Shown here in pieces: positions 29,562 through 38,420 of a stretch of 64,000 bases of DNA. Positions within the stretch are counted from its first letter, which is position 1; each line of letters starts with the position of its first letter. Both the position numbers and the translations under genes were made by a program. Origin of the DNA: Oceanospirillaceae bacterium (GTDB lineage: Bacteria > Pseudomonadota > Gammaproteobacteria > Pseudomonadales > Balneatricaceae); NCBI GenBank assembly GCA_013373085.1, contig JABXIM010000038.1, positions 1 through 64,000 of the forward strand, in the 5' to 3' direction. Under the pieces are notes generated by a model. The model did not search any database, was not told the DNA's origin, and was given only the letters and a program-made list of their open reading frames with translations.

Positions 29562-30701
29562 CTAGATACCGGCGACCAGTGCCCGGGCGCGGCGCTGCAG
29601 GTCGCGTATCGCCATCAGGTCATGCTGCAGCGCAGCCCGGGTCGGCGCATCCAGGGTACCGAGGTCGATCCAGTTGTCCGGCCCGCGTCCGGCGGCAACG
29701 CCGTCCAGCTGGGACTGCAGCAGCAGCGCCTGAAGCCGGTTCATCGCCGACGTCAGAGTCCGGGCCCGATCATGATCCAGCACCCCCAGCTCCGCCAGAG
29801 CCTGCAGCCGGGAACGCGTATCGACCGCCTCCTGGCGATGCACCAGCGCCATCAGCCGCGTCGCACCCTGTAACGGCAGCAGGCCCTGGCGTTTCAGGTT
29901 CAGCGCCCGCGCGTGGGGAGCGTCCTTATCGTTGCCCCGCAGCCGGTCGAAGCGGTCGAGCGCGACCGGCGCCTCGTCCTGCAACTCGCCCATTTCATGC
30001 AGAAACAGGCCCGCCCGCGGCATCAGCTCGAGCACCTGTTCCCGCAGCCTGTGCGCCAGCTGCACGTCGCCGTATACCGGCATGAAGTCGAGCAGAATAT
30101 TCGATTGCTGTACCAGCTTGACGGTACGCCGGCCGGTCCAGAGCCTCAGCTGCTCGAGCCATTCGCCGCGACGCTTGCGCCAGGACGGCCAGCGCGCCAT
30201 CACATGACCGTTGCACAACGGAATGCCATAGTCGTGCAAGCGTTCGGTGAAGCGTTCGCCAAGCGACTGGAACCAGGTATCGATCGCACTGTGTCGGGCG
30301 TCGGGATAATCGTCGATGATCATCGCATTGTCCTGATCCGGCCCCAGCAGGCTTTCGTGGCGGGCGCCGGACCCGAGACTCAGTACGCAGAAACCGCAGG
30401 GCGGCGGGCCCCAGCCCTGCCCTGCCATCTCCTCCAGCGATGCCTGTATCGCCTGCCGGTAGAGCCAGTCGTTGTGATCGCTGAGCAGCTGACTGATGCG
30501 CCAGGCCGGCAGATCCAGCTTCAGCAACGCCTGCGTCAAACGCGGCTGCCAGGCCTTGCAGGATTCCGGCTCGGGCCTGTCCCCGAGCACCTCGAACGCC
30601 TCGCGCAATGGCGCCAGCAGCTCGGGCCAGTCCTGCCAGCGGGGCCAGTCGTCCCCGGCGAACAACTGACGCCAGGACGAGGGTCTTGCCGGATAGGGCA
30701 T
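29562..30701 (-). CDS. DUF294-type nucleotidyltransferase (GlnD-like)
   Basis: 379 residues. An N-terminal helical region precedes the polymerase-beta-like active site LSLGSGARHESLLGPDQDNAMI (GS plus the D-x-D pair), as in DUF294 and GlnD proteins. The C-terminal DUF294 helical domain follows. CBS and cyclic-nucleotide domains, usual in relatives beside acetate-permease genes, are absent. It presumably transfers a nucleotide to a protein or small molecule; the target is unknown. It converges with the symporter kinase, and the same grouping of kinase, DEDDh nuclease and DUF294 protein is known from pseudomonads (from memory). Confidence 0.87.
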   Translation of the reverse strand: MPYPARPSSWRQLFAGDDWPRWQDWPELLAPLREAFEVLGDRPEPESCKAWQPRLTQALLKLDLPAWRISQLLSDHNDWLYRQAIQASLEEMAGQGWGPPPCGFCVLSLGSGARHESLLGPDQDNAMIIDDYPDARHSAIDTWFQSLGERFTERLHDYGIPLCNGHVMARWPSWRKRRGEWLEQLRLWTGRRTVKLVQQSNILLDFMPVYGDVQLAHRLREQVLELMPRAGLFLHEMGELQDEAPVALDRFDRLRGNDKDAPHARALNLKRQGLLPLQGATRLMALVHRQEAVDTRSRLQALAELGVLDHDRARTLTSAMNRLQALLLQSQLDGVAAGRGPDNWIDLGTLDAPTRAALQHDLMAIRDLQRRARALVAGI

Positions 30702-30734
30702 CTGCTTTCACTCCATGAGTCCATCGGGAATATT

Positions 30735-30773
30735 GTAGGTTGGGTGCAGTGCCGAAGGCACGTATCCCAACAC
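30735..30773. repeat. Extragenic palindrome, GTAGGTTGGGTG type
   Basis: Nested inverted repeat: TTGGG / CCCAA outside and GTGCC-GAA-GGCAC inside. The opening GTAGGTTGGGTG is a common extragenic motif in gammaproteobacteria. It lies between the divergent nucleotidyltransferase and alcohol dehydrogenase genes. Confidence 0.6.
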
Positions 30774-30934
30774 CTGTGCCCGCCCCAGCAAATCGACCTG
30801 CACTGCGATCGATATTACCGGTTCCCTGATACTAACGTTTTAGGAAGTAATTGCTCCTGCATTATCAGGATTTCCGCCATCCATGGCGGTCATCCTCCTG
30901 TGCTTTGCCATACTCGAACAAGGAGGTTCTTGCC

Positions 30935-31963
30935 ATGAAAGCGATGCTGCTCGAACAGCTTACGCCCGTCACCGAGGGTGCAGAACCGCTGCGACTGGCC
31001 GAGTTGACGGATCCGCGGCCGGGCTCCGGTGAAATCCTGATTGATGTCTCGACCTGCGGCGTCTGCCACACCGAACTCGACGAGATCGAGGGGCGCACAC
31101 CGCCACCGCGGCTGCCGATGATTCCCGGGCACCAGGCGGTGGGTCGGGTCATTGCCGTTGGCGACGGTGTGCGTGAACATCGTATCGGCGACCGTGTCGG
31201 GGTCGGCTGGATCGCAGCCAGCTGCGGCCACTGCGACCGATGCCGCAGCGGCAACGAGAACCTCTGTGCCGGCTTCCGTGCCACGGGCCGCGACGTTGAC
31301 GGCGGCTATGCCGAAAAGATGCGGGTACGAGCCCCCTTCGCCTACCCGGTGCCACCGGATCTCAGCGATGAGCAGGCGGCTCCGCTGCTCTGCGCCGGTG
31401 CCATCGGCTACCGTTCATTGCGACTCTGCGGGCTGGAGAACGGTCAGCGGCTGGGCCTGACCGGTTTTGGCGGCTCCGCACACCTGGTACTGCAGCTGGC
31501 ACGCCACCAGCTGCCCGACAGCGAGGTGTACGTATTCGCCCGCAGCCCCGAGGAACGACAGTTCGCACTGGAACTCGGCGCCGACTGGGCCGGCGATAGC
31601 GCCGACCAGCCGCCGCACCTGCTTGATGCCATTATCGATACCACGCCAGCCTGGATGCCGATCCTCTGCGCGCTGGAACGGCTGGCGCCAGGGGGGCGGC
31701 TGGTAATCAACGCCATCCGCAAGGAAGCCGGCGACCAGCAGACGTTGCTGCAGCTCGATTACCCGCGTCATCTGTGGATGGAAAAAGAGATCAAATCGGT
31801 CGCCAACGTGGCCCGGCGCGATGTCGCGGAGTTTTTGCAATTGGCCGCCGTGGCCGGTATCCGCCCCGAGGTCGAACTGTTCGAGCTGGCGGACGCCAAC
31901 CGCGCGCTGGTCGAGCTCAAGACCCGCCGCGTACGCGGTGCCAAGGTGCTACAGATCGGCTGA
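30935..31963 (+). CDS. Zinc-dependent alcohol dehydrogenase family protein
   Basis: 342 residues; the start has AAGGAGG eight bases upstream. Catalytic-zinc motif CGVCHTELDEIEG and IPGHQAVGRV, the structural-zinc cysteines in CGHCDRCRSGNENLC, and the nucleotide-binding domain LTGFGGSAHLVLQLA, which has a degenerate GxGxxG. It matches the MDR-superfamily subgroup annotated as adh_fam_2. It probably oxidises alcohols or reduces aldehydes with NAD(P). Convergent with the PhoU-like gene, with 3 bp between the stops. Confidence 0.9.
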   Translation: MKAMLLEQLTPVTEGAEPLRLAELTDPRPGSGEILIDVSTCGVCHTELDEIEGRTPPPRLPMIPGHQAVGRVIAVGDGVREHRIGDRVGVGWIAASCGHCDRCRSGNENLCAGFRATGRDVDGGYAEKMRVRAPFAYPVPPDLSDEQAAPLLCAGAIGYRSLRLCGLENGQRLGLTGFGGSAHLVLQLARHQLPDSEVYVFARSPEERQFALELGADWAGDSADQPPHLLDAIIDTTPAWMPILCALERLAPGGRLVINAIRKEAGDQQTLLQLDYPRHLWMEKEIKSVANVARRDVAEFLQLAAVAGIRPEVELFELADANRALVELKTRRVRGAKVLQIG

Positions 31964-31966
31964 GCG

Positions 31967-32677
31967 TCAATCGCCCTCGTACTTGATACTGATATCCCGC
32001 AACGCCTCGCCGGCCCGGGCGAGGCGATCGGCGGCATTGGACAGATGACGGTACACTTCGCGGCGCTTGATCCGCGACACCACAAAATCGAGGCAGGCGC
32101 TTACCGAAGGCTCGCCGTCCCGGGTCAGCTGCCGGTATTCCTCGCCGCTGAACATCTCTTCCAGTGCATCACGATACAGATCCTCGACCTGGCGTTCGGC
32201 ACTGCGGGTCTGCACGCTGCGCGCGACGCCACCGGAGGCGCCGGGCCGGAAGCGCGCCAGCCCCAACGCCAGCGAGGCTACCCCTTCGCCCAGCTCCGCG
32301 GTCATCCGGCACATCCAGTCGTCCGGCGTGATCTGCAGCACCTCCACTTCACGCACGGTGTTTTTCAGGTAATCCAGGATATGGTCGATGGACATCGCCA
32401 GCGTATAGATATCCTCGCGGTCGATCGGGGTTACGAAACTGCGGTACAGCTGGTCGAGATTGCGGTCGCGCAACCGGTGTCCCTGCTCCACCAGCCGCTG
32501 TACGGGTTCGGCCATTGCCGGCTCGCCACTTTGCATATAATCGGCCAGTGCAGCCACGGTCGCGCGCAGATTATCGGCCTGGGCTTCAAGCAACGCATGA
32601 AAATCCGGTGTCGGCGGGACCAGTTGCTGCCACAGCCGACGCCACCAGGGTCGCTCTGATGTCGGTACAGGAGTCAT
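31967..32677 (-). CDS. DUF47/PhoU-like phosphate-transport accessory protein
   Basis: 236 residues from the ATG at 32677, which overlaps the stop of the PiT transporter gene (ATGA). All-helical, with text such as VEQGHRLRDRNLDQLYRSFVTPIDREDIYTLA, where the FVTPIDREDIY motif is diagnostic of DUF47. DUF47 proteins are PhoU-fold partners of low-affinity PiT transporters and are usually co-transcribed with them, as here; they likely gate or regulate the transporter at the membrane face. Confidence 0.92.
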   Translation of the reverse strand: MTPVPTSERPWWRRLWQQLVPPTPDFHALLEAQADNLRATVAALADYMQSGEPAMAEPVQRLVEQGHRLRDRNLDQLYRSFVTPIDREDIYTLAMSIDHILDYLKNTVREVEVLQITPDDWMCRMTAELGEGVASLALGLARFRPGASGGVARSVQTRSAERQVEDLYRDALEEMFSGEEYRQLTRDGEPSVSACLDFVVSRIKRREVYRHLSNAADRLARAGEALRDISIKYEGD

Positions 32678-33711
32678 GGGACGAGCCTCGCAAGCAGTCG
32701 ATATATCAGTGCCGCCAGCAAACCCGCGGCCGGCAGGGTGACAAACCAGGTAAAGAGAATCTCCAGTGCCTTGCCCCAGCGCACCGCGCGCGGACGCTCC
32801 GAGGCGCCAACCCCCATGATGGAGGAACTGACAACATGGGTGGTGGAGACCGGCCCACCGACCGCCGCCGCAATCGAGATCACAGCCGCCGACGCCAACT
32901 GGCTGTCGAACGCATGCAATGTCCGCAACCGGTAGATCCCGAACCCCACCGTGCGGATAATGCGCCAGCCCCCGGAGGCAGTCCCCAGCGTTATCGCCGT
33001 GGCGCAGAGCAGGATGACCCAGAACGGCACCTCGAACGCCGGCAGCTGTCCGCCCAGAACCAGTACCAGCGTGATGACGGCCATGCTTTTCTGCGCATCG
33101 TTGGCACCGTGGGAAAAGGCCAGCCAGGCGGCACCGAACCACTGCAGGCGGCGCAGCGGCAGATTTACGCTCGGACGGGCCCGCCGCAGCAGCAGTCGCA
33201 TCGAGCGATGCAGCAACCAGCCGAGGCCCGCTCCCAGCAACGGCGAGAACAGAAGCGTGGCGACGATCTTGGTCAGGCCGCTCCAGTGGCCCTGCTCCAG
33301 CAACTGGTGCCAGCCCCAGGCCACATGTTCGGCGCCGGCCGACACCAGCACCGCGCCGCAAAGGCCGCCGACCAGCGCGTGCGACGAGGATGACGGCAAG
33401 CCCCGCCACCAGGTACCGAGATTGACGCCGATCGCGCCCGCCGTACCCGACAGCAGTATGGCCAGGGCATCGTCGGACGGCAGGTCATCCAGCGTCACAA
33501 ACCCGCCCACTGTGTCTGCGACGGCGGTGCCGCCAAGCAGAGGCCCGAGAAAGGTGAAGCCGGAGACCAGCAGAATCGCCTGCGTCGGCGTCATGGCACG
33601 GCAGGCCACCACCGACGCCACCATGTTGGCGGTGTCGTGGAAACCGTTGGTGAAGTCGAATAGCAGCAGCAGGACGATACCGCTCAGGATCAGCGGCCAG
33701 CCGGCATCCAT
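32674..33711 (-). CDS. PiT-family inorganic phosphate transporter
   Basis: 345 residues, about ten hydrophobic helices. The two PHO4 signature repeats are present: FTNGFHDTANMVASVVACRA near the N-terminus and FSHGANDAQKSMAVI in the second half. It performs proton- or metal-phosphate symport through the inner membrane. It is shorter than E. coli PitA (about 500) because the central loop is small. Coupled to the DUF47 gene by a 4-bp overlap and 9 bp downstream of the beta-CASP gene. Confidence 0.94.
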   Translation of the reverse strand: MDAGWPLILSGIVLLLLFDFTNGFHDTANMVASVVACRAMTPTQAILLVSGFTFLGPLLGGTAVADTVGGFVTLDDLPSDDALAILLSGTAGAIGVNLGTWWRGLPSSSSHALVGGLCGAVLVSAGAEHVAWGWHQLLEQGHWSGLTKIVATLLFSPLLGAGLGWLLHRSMRLLLRRARPSVNLPLRRLQWFGAAWLAFSHGANDAQKSMAVITLVLVLGGQLPAFEVPFWVILLCATAITLGTASGGWRIIRTVGFGIYRLRTLHAFDSQLASAAVISIAAAVGGPVSTTHVVSSSIMGVGASERPRAVRWGKALEILFTWFVTLPAAGLLAALIYRLLARLVP

Positions 33712-33720
33712 GGTCTGTTC

Positions 33721-35109
33721 CTAGAGCGCGTAGCTGTTGCCGAGCGCTGGCATTTCGACCTGCGTGTGCTTCAGCTGAGACGCGAAATGGCGCATCACAT
33801 CCTCGTCGCCATGTACCAGAAAGGTACGACCGGGCTCACCGATCCGGCGATGCCATTCCAGCAGCTCGGCCTGGTCGGCGTGGGCGGAAAAGCCGTTGAT
33901 GGTATGCACCGACGCCCGCACCGGTATGCTCTCGCCGAAAATCCGCACCGTGCGGGCGCCGTCGATGATCTGCCGCGCCAGGGTCCCGCGGGCCGAGTAT
34001 CCGACAAAGACGACACTGGATTCCGTACGCCAGAGATTGTGCTTCAAATGATGCCGCACGCGGCCGCCGGTGCACATGCCGGAGCCGGCCAGGATGACGG
34101 CGCCGCCGCTGATGCGGTTCAGTGCCATCGATTCGGCGGTCTCGCGCACGAAGTGCAGCCCGGGCAGGTGGAAGGGGTCGCGCCCCTCGCGATACAGCTC
34201 GGCCACGTCGTCGTCATAACATTCGCGGTGCCGTTCGAAGATCTCAGTGGCGGAGATCGCCATCGGCGAGTCCAGAAACACCTGTAACGCACCGGTCAGG
34301 CGGCCTTGCGCCACCCCCTCGCGCAGGTAGAACAGTATCTCCTGCGCCCGTTCCAGCGCGAACGTCGGGATTATCACATTGCCACCGCGACGAAAGGTTT
34401 CGCCGATCACCTGGTACAGCTCATCGACTGTAGGCGTCAGCGCCTTATGCGTGCGGTCGCCGTAGGTGGTCTCCATTACCACCACCTCGGCCCCCGATGG
34501 CGTCTGGGGATCGCGCAGCAGCGGCCTGCCGGCATTGCCCAGGTCGCCGGAAAAAAGCACGGTGCAACGCTGCCCCCCCTCTTGCAGCTCGAGCAGAATA
34601 CTGGCGGAACCGAGAATATGTCCTGCGTCGAAGAAGGTGGCGCGGATGCCTGGTGCCAGCGTCAGCGGTTCCTCGTAGTGCGCCGTGCGGCCGAAATGTT
34701 CGGTGCTATTGAGGGCATCGAGCGCCGTATACAACGGCGAAACCTTGTGCGCATGACCGCGACGGGCACTGCGCCGAGTCTGGTAGCGTGCTTCCTCTTC
34801 CTGCAGATGCGCCGAGTCCAGCATCACCAGACGCGCCAGCTCCCGCGATGCCGCCGTGGTGACGATCTCGCCGCGGAAACCGCGCCGGGTCAGCAATGGG
34901 ATGCGTCCGCAGTGATCCAGATGGGCATGGGTGAGCAGCAGAAAATCGATGCTTGCAGGATCGAAACCGAAGGGCTCGGCATTTTCCTCGGCCAGCTCGC
35001 GACCGCCCTGGTACAGACCGCAATCGATCAGCACTCGCTGGCCAGCACATTCGATCAGATGGCAGGAGCCGGTCACACCGCGATCAGCCCCGTGAAATGA
35101 AATTTCCAT
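33721..35109 (-). CDS. Metallo-beta-lactamase/beta-CASP RNA-processing exonuclease-like protein
   Basis: 462 residues. Metallo-beta-lactamase motifs: LLLTHAHLDHCGRIPLL (HxHxDH), LFSGDLGN, and a late histidine in TINGFSAHADQAEL. The beta-CASP block GTFALERAQEI-like text reads NVIIPTFALERAQEILFYL here, and a C-terminal RMMBL part follows (FLVHGDED). Bacterial members resemble CPSF73 and are thought to be RNases. It is in a tight leftward run with the phosphate transporter (9 bp), an arrangement whose meaning is not known. Confidence 0.92.
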   Translation of the reverse strand: MEISFHGADRGVTGSCHLIECAGQRVLIDCGLYQGGRELAEENAEPFGFDPASIDFLLLTHAHLDHCGRIPLLTRRGFRGEIVTTAASRELARLVMLDSAHLQEEEARYQTRRSARRGHAHKVSPLYTALDALNSTEHFGRTAHYEEPLTLAPGIRATFFDAGHILGSASILLELQEGGQRCTVLFSGDLGNAGRPLLRDPQTPSGAEVVVMETTYGDRTHKALTPTVDELYQVIGETFRRGGNVIIPTFALERAQEILFYLREGVAQGRLTGALQVFLDSPMAISATEIFERHRECYDDDVAELYREGRDPFHLPGLHFVRETAESMALNRISGGAVILAGSGMCTGGRVRHHLKHNLWRTESSVVFVGYSARGTLARQIIDGARTVRIFGESIPVRASVHTINGFSAHADQAELLEWHRRIGEPGRTFLVHGDEDVMRHFASQLKHTQVEMPALGNSYAL

Positions 35110-35276
35110 ACCGGTTTCTCCCTCGCAGACAATCCCGGTTTCGACAGCCCGGCTTCGTCCGGCCGGACTCCTGGTTTCCAGAGTCTAGACGGGAATTCCA
35201 CCGGCGGATGTACCGGCCGCTGCACTCTGGCACCCGTTACCTCACAGAACAGCTCCCTAACCGGGCGTTTATGCGT

Positions 35277-36014
35277 TCAGCTGCCGAGCCGGTCGATATA
35301 CTGGCGCAGCCGGTCGTAGTGGCTGCCCTGCCAGTACAGCTGGTCACACTGACGACAATGGAAAAAGACGTCGAATTCGCGGGCCAGCCGTGGTGGAACC
35401 TGCCGCCGCACATCCGCCGGTGACAGTCGCTCGATCAAGCCATTGCAACGCATGCAGCGGCTGAAGGGTTGTATCCAGGGCCAGGGTTCGAACCGGGCGA
35501 GGAACTCGTGCAATTGACGTTCAGGACTGGTCGCACGGACATAGTAGCCATGAGTCACGTCGGGTTGCTGCAACAGCCCGCGGTCGCGGGTCAGGATCGT
35601 TCGTCCCTGTAACCGTGCCAGCCGGATAATGGGCCGGTCATCCATCTGATTGCGATACCAGGTATCAAGACCCAGCAGACGCAGCCGCCGTGCCAATCGG
35701 CCGAGGTGCACATCGAGGATGAAGCGCGGACGCTGCAACGGCCGGCTCCGCAGCGGAATCAGGCCAGGGTCGTCGACATCGCCGATATCGGGATAGAGAT
35801 GCAGGTGATCGCCATCGCTGACATTGCGGGACAGCGATACCGACTCACCGTTGATCAGCGCCAGGTCCACTTCCGGATGGGGAATCCTCAACGGTATCAG
35901 CAGTTGCTGCAGGCTGACGACCTGCTTGAGACGCATCGTCCGTGGGCGCCAGCGCTGCGAAGGCGGCAACAACTCATTGAGCCGGCCATGGCAGCGGCAC
36001 TGTACCTCGATCAT
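35277..36014 (-). CDS. Mut7-C ubiquitin-like and Mut7-C RNase domain protein
   Basis: 245 residues. The first about 85 residues form a ubiquitin-like fold (VDLALINGESVSL, YPDIGDVDDPG). Then comes the Mut7-C RNase domain, a PIN-type fold (FILDVHLGRLARRLRLLGLD, TRDRGLL). A C-terminal zinc ribbon has two CxxC pairs (CMRC and CRQC). Relatives are predicted RNases, possibly in a toxin-like or RNA-maturation role; unproven. The next gene on the strand encodes another predicted RNase. Confidence 0.88.
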   Translation of the reverse strand: MIEVQCRCHGRLNELLPPSQRWRPRTMRLKQVVSLQQLLIPLRIPHPEVDLALINGESVSLSRNVSDGDHLHLYPDIGDVDDPGLIPLRSRPLQRPRFILDVHLGRLARRLRLLGLDTWYRNQMDDRPIIRLARLQGRTILTRDRGLLQQPDVTHGYYVRATSPERQLHEFLARFEPWPWIQPFSRCMRCNGLIERLSPADVRRQVPPRLAREFDVFFHCRQCDQLYWQGSHYDRLRQYIDRLGS

Positions 36015-36041
36015 CGGCGACCTCCCATACAGCTAAGACTA

Positions 36042-36310
36042 GGGAACCTATGAATAAGTCCCAATGAGTCTCTGGCTTTCAGCGCGAGCCGGAATCGCGG
36101 CGCAGCTTTGAAGGCATGCTGGTGGCCTGTCGCAAAGCTGCAACAATGAGTCCGGTTCGCGCTGAAAGCCCCTGAAGGGCGGGTCCTGAAGCATGCATCT
36201 GCGTTGTTGCAGTGCTTGATAAGGACTAAGGCCATTATCTGCGCACTGCGCCTAGCAGCTACACGCTTCAGGACCCGCAGAGGCCAACTGGGACTTGTTC
36301 ATAGGTTCCC
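36042..36310. mobile_element. 269-bp MITE-like element
   Basis: Terminal inverted repeats of 22 bp with one mismatch: the left starts GGGAACCTATGAATAAGTCC (36042) and the right ends ACTTGTTCATAGGTTCCC (36310). The interior has no long ORF and includes further complementary segments: GGGCGGGTCCTGAAGC and GCTTCAGGACCCGC, and GGCTTTCAGCGCG and CGCGCTGAAAGCC. That is the layout of a non-autonomous element mobilised by a transposase elsewhere. No clear target duplication seen. It lies just upstream of the Mut7-C gene, so it may carry or disrupt its promoter. Confidence 0.75.
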
Positions 36311-36372
36311 AAGCTGAGAAGGTCACTACTAGAGGGCCAGGGGTCTCGATCTGCAGGAGCAGCGATCTTTGC

Positions 36373-36439
36373 GTGGGAGCGCCGCCCCGCTGCGAAAACC
36401 ACTCTGTCGGACTCATTCGCTGCGGGGCGCAGCTCCTGC
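36373..36439. repeat. Inverted pair of REP-like units behind rimO
   Basis: Two related units in opposite orientation: GTGGGAGCGCCGCCCCGCTG (from 36373, then CGAA) and, on the other strand, CAGGAGCTGCGCCCCGCAGC, followed by the same CGAA. A third unit of the same family is at 52892. REP/BIME-like elements of this shape (GTGGGAGC...) are common in pseudomonads. It ends 8 bp before the rimO stop and may end its transcript. Confidence 0.65.
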
Positions 36440-36446
36440 GATGGGA

Positions 36447-37790
36447 TTATCGGTTATCGACTGGAGCGCCCCAGAGATCGTATTCGTCGGCGTGCTCGAT
36501 GGTCACGTCGACGAAGTCGCCGGGCTTGCAGCCACTGAAACCGTTTAGGAATACCTGGCCATCGATGCCGGGAGCGTCGGCGTACGAGCGACCGATCGCG
36601 CCCTCCTCGTCGACCTCGTCGATCAGCACCCGCAACTGCTGGCCGATGCGGCGTTGCAGCTTGCGCGCACTGATCGCCTGCTGCGTTTCCATGAAACGCT
36701 CCCAGCGCTCCTGTTGCAGCTCCGGCGTGATATGATCCGGCAGCTCATTGGCGCGCGCGCCCTCGACGGGGCTGTACTTGAAGCAGCCGACGCGGTCCAG
36801 TTCCGCTTCCTGCAGCCACTCCAGCAGCAGTTCGAAGTCGCGCTCGGTCTCTCCGGGGAAACCGACGATGAAGGTGCTGCGCAGCGCCAGCTCCGGCACC
36901 TGGCGACGCCAGTTGAGGATTCGCTCCAGGGTATTCTCGGCGTGGGCCGGCCGTTTCATGCGCTTGAGCACATCGGGACTGGCGTGCTGAAAGGGAATAT
37001 CGAGGTAAGGCAGGATCTTGCCGTCGGCCATCAACGGCATCAGCTCGTCGACGTGCGGATAGGGATAGACGTAGTGCAAGCGGGTCCAGACACCCATCTC
37101 CCCCAGCGCCGTGCAGAGGTCGAGCATCCGCGTCTTCACCGGACGGCCATTCCAGAAGCCGGTGCGGTACTTGAGGTCGACACCGTAAGCGCTGGTGTCC
37201 TGGGAAATGACCAGCAGTTCCTTGGTGCCGGCGGCGACCAGGCGCTCGGCCTCATCAAGCACCTCGCCCACCGGCCGGCTGACCAGCTTGCCGCGCATGT
37301 CCGGTATGATGCAGAAGGTACAGCTGTGGTTACAGCCTTCGGAAATCTTGAGGTAGGCGTAATGCCGGGGTGTCAACTTGACGCCTTGCGGCGGTACCAG
37401 GTCGACGAAGGCATTGTGCTCGCGATTCGGCGGTACCCACTCGTGCACCGCACCGACCACCTCTTCATAGGCCTGGGGCCCGGTCACGGCGAGGACGTCC
37501 GGATGCGCCGCCCGGATGCGTTCGGCATCGCCGCCCTTGCCCATGCAGCCGGTAACGATCACCTTGCCGTTGTCGCGCATCGCCTCGCCGATGGCGTCGA
37601 GGGATTCCTGCTTGGCGTCGTCGATAAAGCCGCAGGTGTTGACCACCACCACGTCGGCCTCGTCGTAAGTCGGCACCACTTCATAGCCATCCAGCTTCAA
37701 CTGGGTCAGGATCCGTTCCGAATCCACCAGCGCCTTGGGACACCCCAAACTGATCATGCCAACCCGCTTTTGCTTCTGCTCATCGCTCAT
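36447..37790 (-). CDS. rimO: Ribosomal protein S12 methylthiotransferase RimO
   Basis: 447 residues. N-terminal UPF0004 domain with three cluster cysteines ([36 protein letters not shown]), radical-SAM motif [13 protein letters not shown] and the TRAM domain at the C-terminus ([11 protein letters not shown] ... [12 protein letters not shown]). [11 protein letters not shown] separates RimO from MiaB. It methylthiolates Asp88 of ribosomal protein S12 in the cytoplasm. Confidence 0.97.
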   Translation of the reverse strand: MSDEQKQKRVGMISLGCPKALVDSERILTQLKLDGYEVVPTYDEADVVVVNTCGFIDDAKQESLDAIGEAMRDNGKVIVTGCMGKGGDAERIRAAHPDVLAVTGPQAYEEVVGAVHEWVPPNREHNAFVDLVPPQGVKLTPRHYAYLKISEGCNHSCTFCIIPDMRGKLVSRPVGEVLDEAERLVAAGTKELLVISQDTSAYGVDLKYRTGFWNGRPVKTRMLDLCTALGEMGVWTRLHYVYPYPHVDELMPLMADGKILPYLDIPFQHASPDVLKRMKRPAHAENTLERILNWRRQVPELALRSTFIVGFPGETERDFELLLEWLQEAELDRVGCFKYSPVEGARANELPDHITPELQQERWERFMETQQAISARKLQRRIGQQLRVLIDEVDEEGAIGRSYADAPGIDGQVFLNGFSGCKPGDFVDVTIEHADEYDLWGAPVDNR

Positions 37791-38420
37791 TCGTTACACA
37801 CCAGGCAACGGGAATCTGGCGGCAGATTCTACCATCTGGATGAGGCTCGGAACATGGCAATATCGCCGGTTGCGCGCCTGTTTCGAGAGAGTTGGCAGCG
37901 CGGAGAACAGCGGCACGGGACGTTAAAAGAGGCAGGAGCGAGGGACCTTTAGGGCAGGTTGCTTTCAAAACCACGTCTTGACTCCACCTTGTACTGAAAG
38001 CAAGCGCTTCATCGGAACCGTATTCGCAGTTTCCTCACACCAATGCAGTATCTGTTAAAGAAATAAAAATTATAAAAAAAATAATATTAGATTTTTTTGA
38101 TATAAAAATCAGTGTATCCCGCACAATACCGAAAATACCTAATCAATTGTGACAACCATCGAGACGCATTGGATACAAACCAACCAAATTAACTTGACAG
38201 AACTGTACACATACCTTAGCTTCATCCCAACCTGACCAATCGATCAGGATCGTCATCTGAGCCATTGATCTGCGGATGCGACAGCAAGCGACACTGCCGT
38301 AAATATCGGTCGTGTGATGTCGCTCACTGACTGGAGTAAAGGAGACCGTAACTCAGGATTGATCGATAAATTGAGGCATCCACAACTACTCATATTCCAA
38401 ACAATAAAAAGGAAGAAAAC
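37791..38420. other. 630-bp AT-rich intergenic region upstream of the BMP-type gene
   Basis: Distinctly more AT-rich than the rest of the window, especially 38055-38110, which has runs of A and T. TTGACA at 38194 with TAGCTT 17 bp downstream is a possible promoter for the BMP gene, although its -10 is weak. No gene seen. The change in base content at this edge hints at insertion. Confidence 0.45.
38194..38222 (+). promoter_or_regulatory. Possible promoter of the BMP-type gene
   Basis: Exact -35 consensus TTGACA, 17-bp spacer, weak -10 TAGCTT. About 200 bp upstream of the start codon, which leaves a long leader. Speculative. Confidence 0.3.

Noticed and set aside
32678-33409. N-terminal extension of the DUF47 gene (ORF to 33409)
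   Set aside because: It overlaps the PiT gene in another frame; the ATGA overlap at 32674-32677 marks the real start.
35110-35276. Possible small gene between beta-CASP and Mut7-C genes
   Set aside because: No ORF with a start and ribosome site; treated as spacer.
36011-36235. Small ORF within the MITE-like element
   Set aside because: Lies wholly in inverted-repeat DNA; no ribosome site or family.
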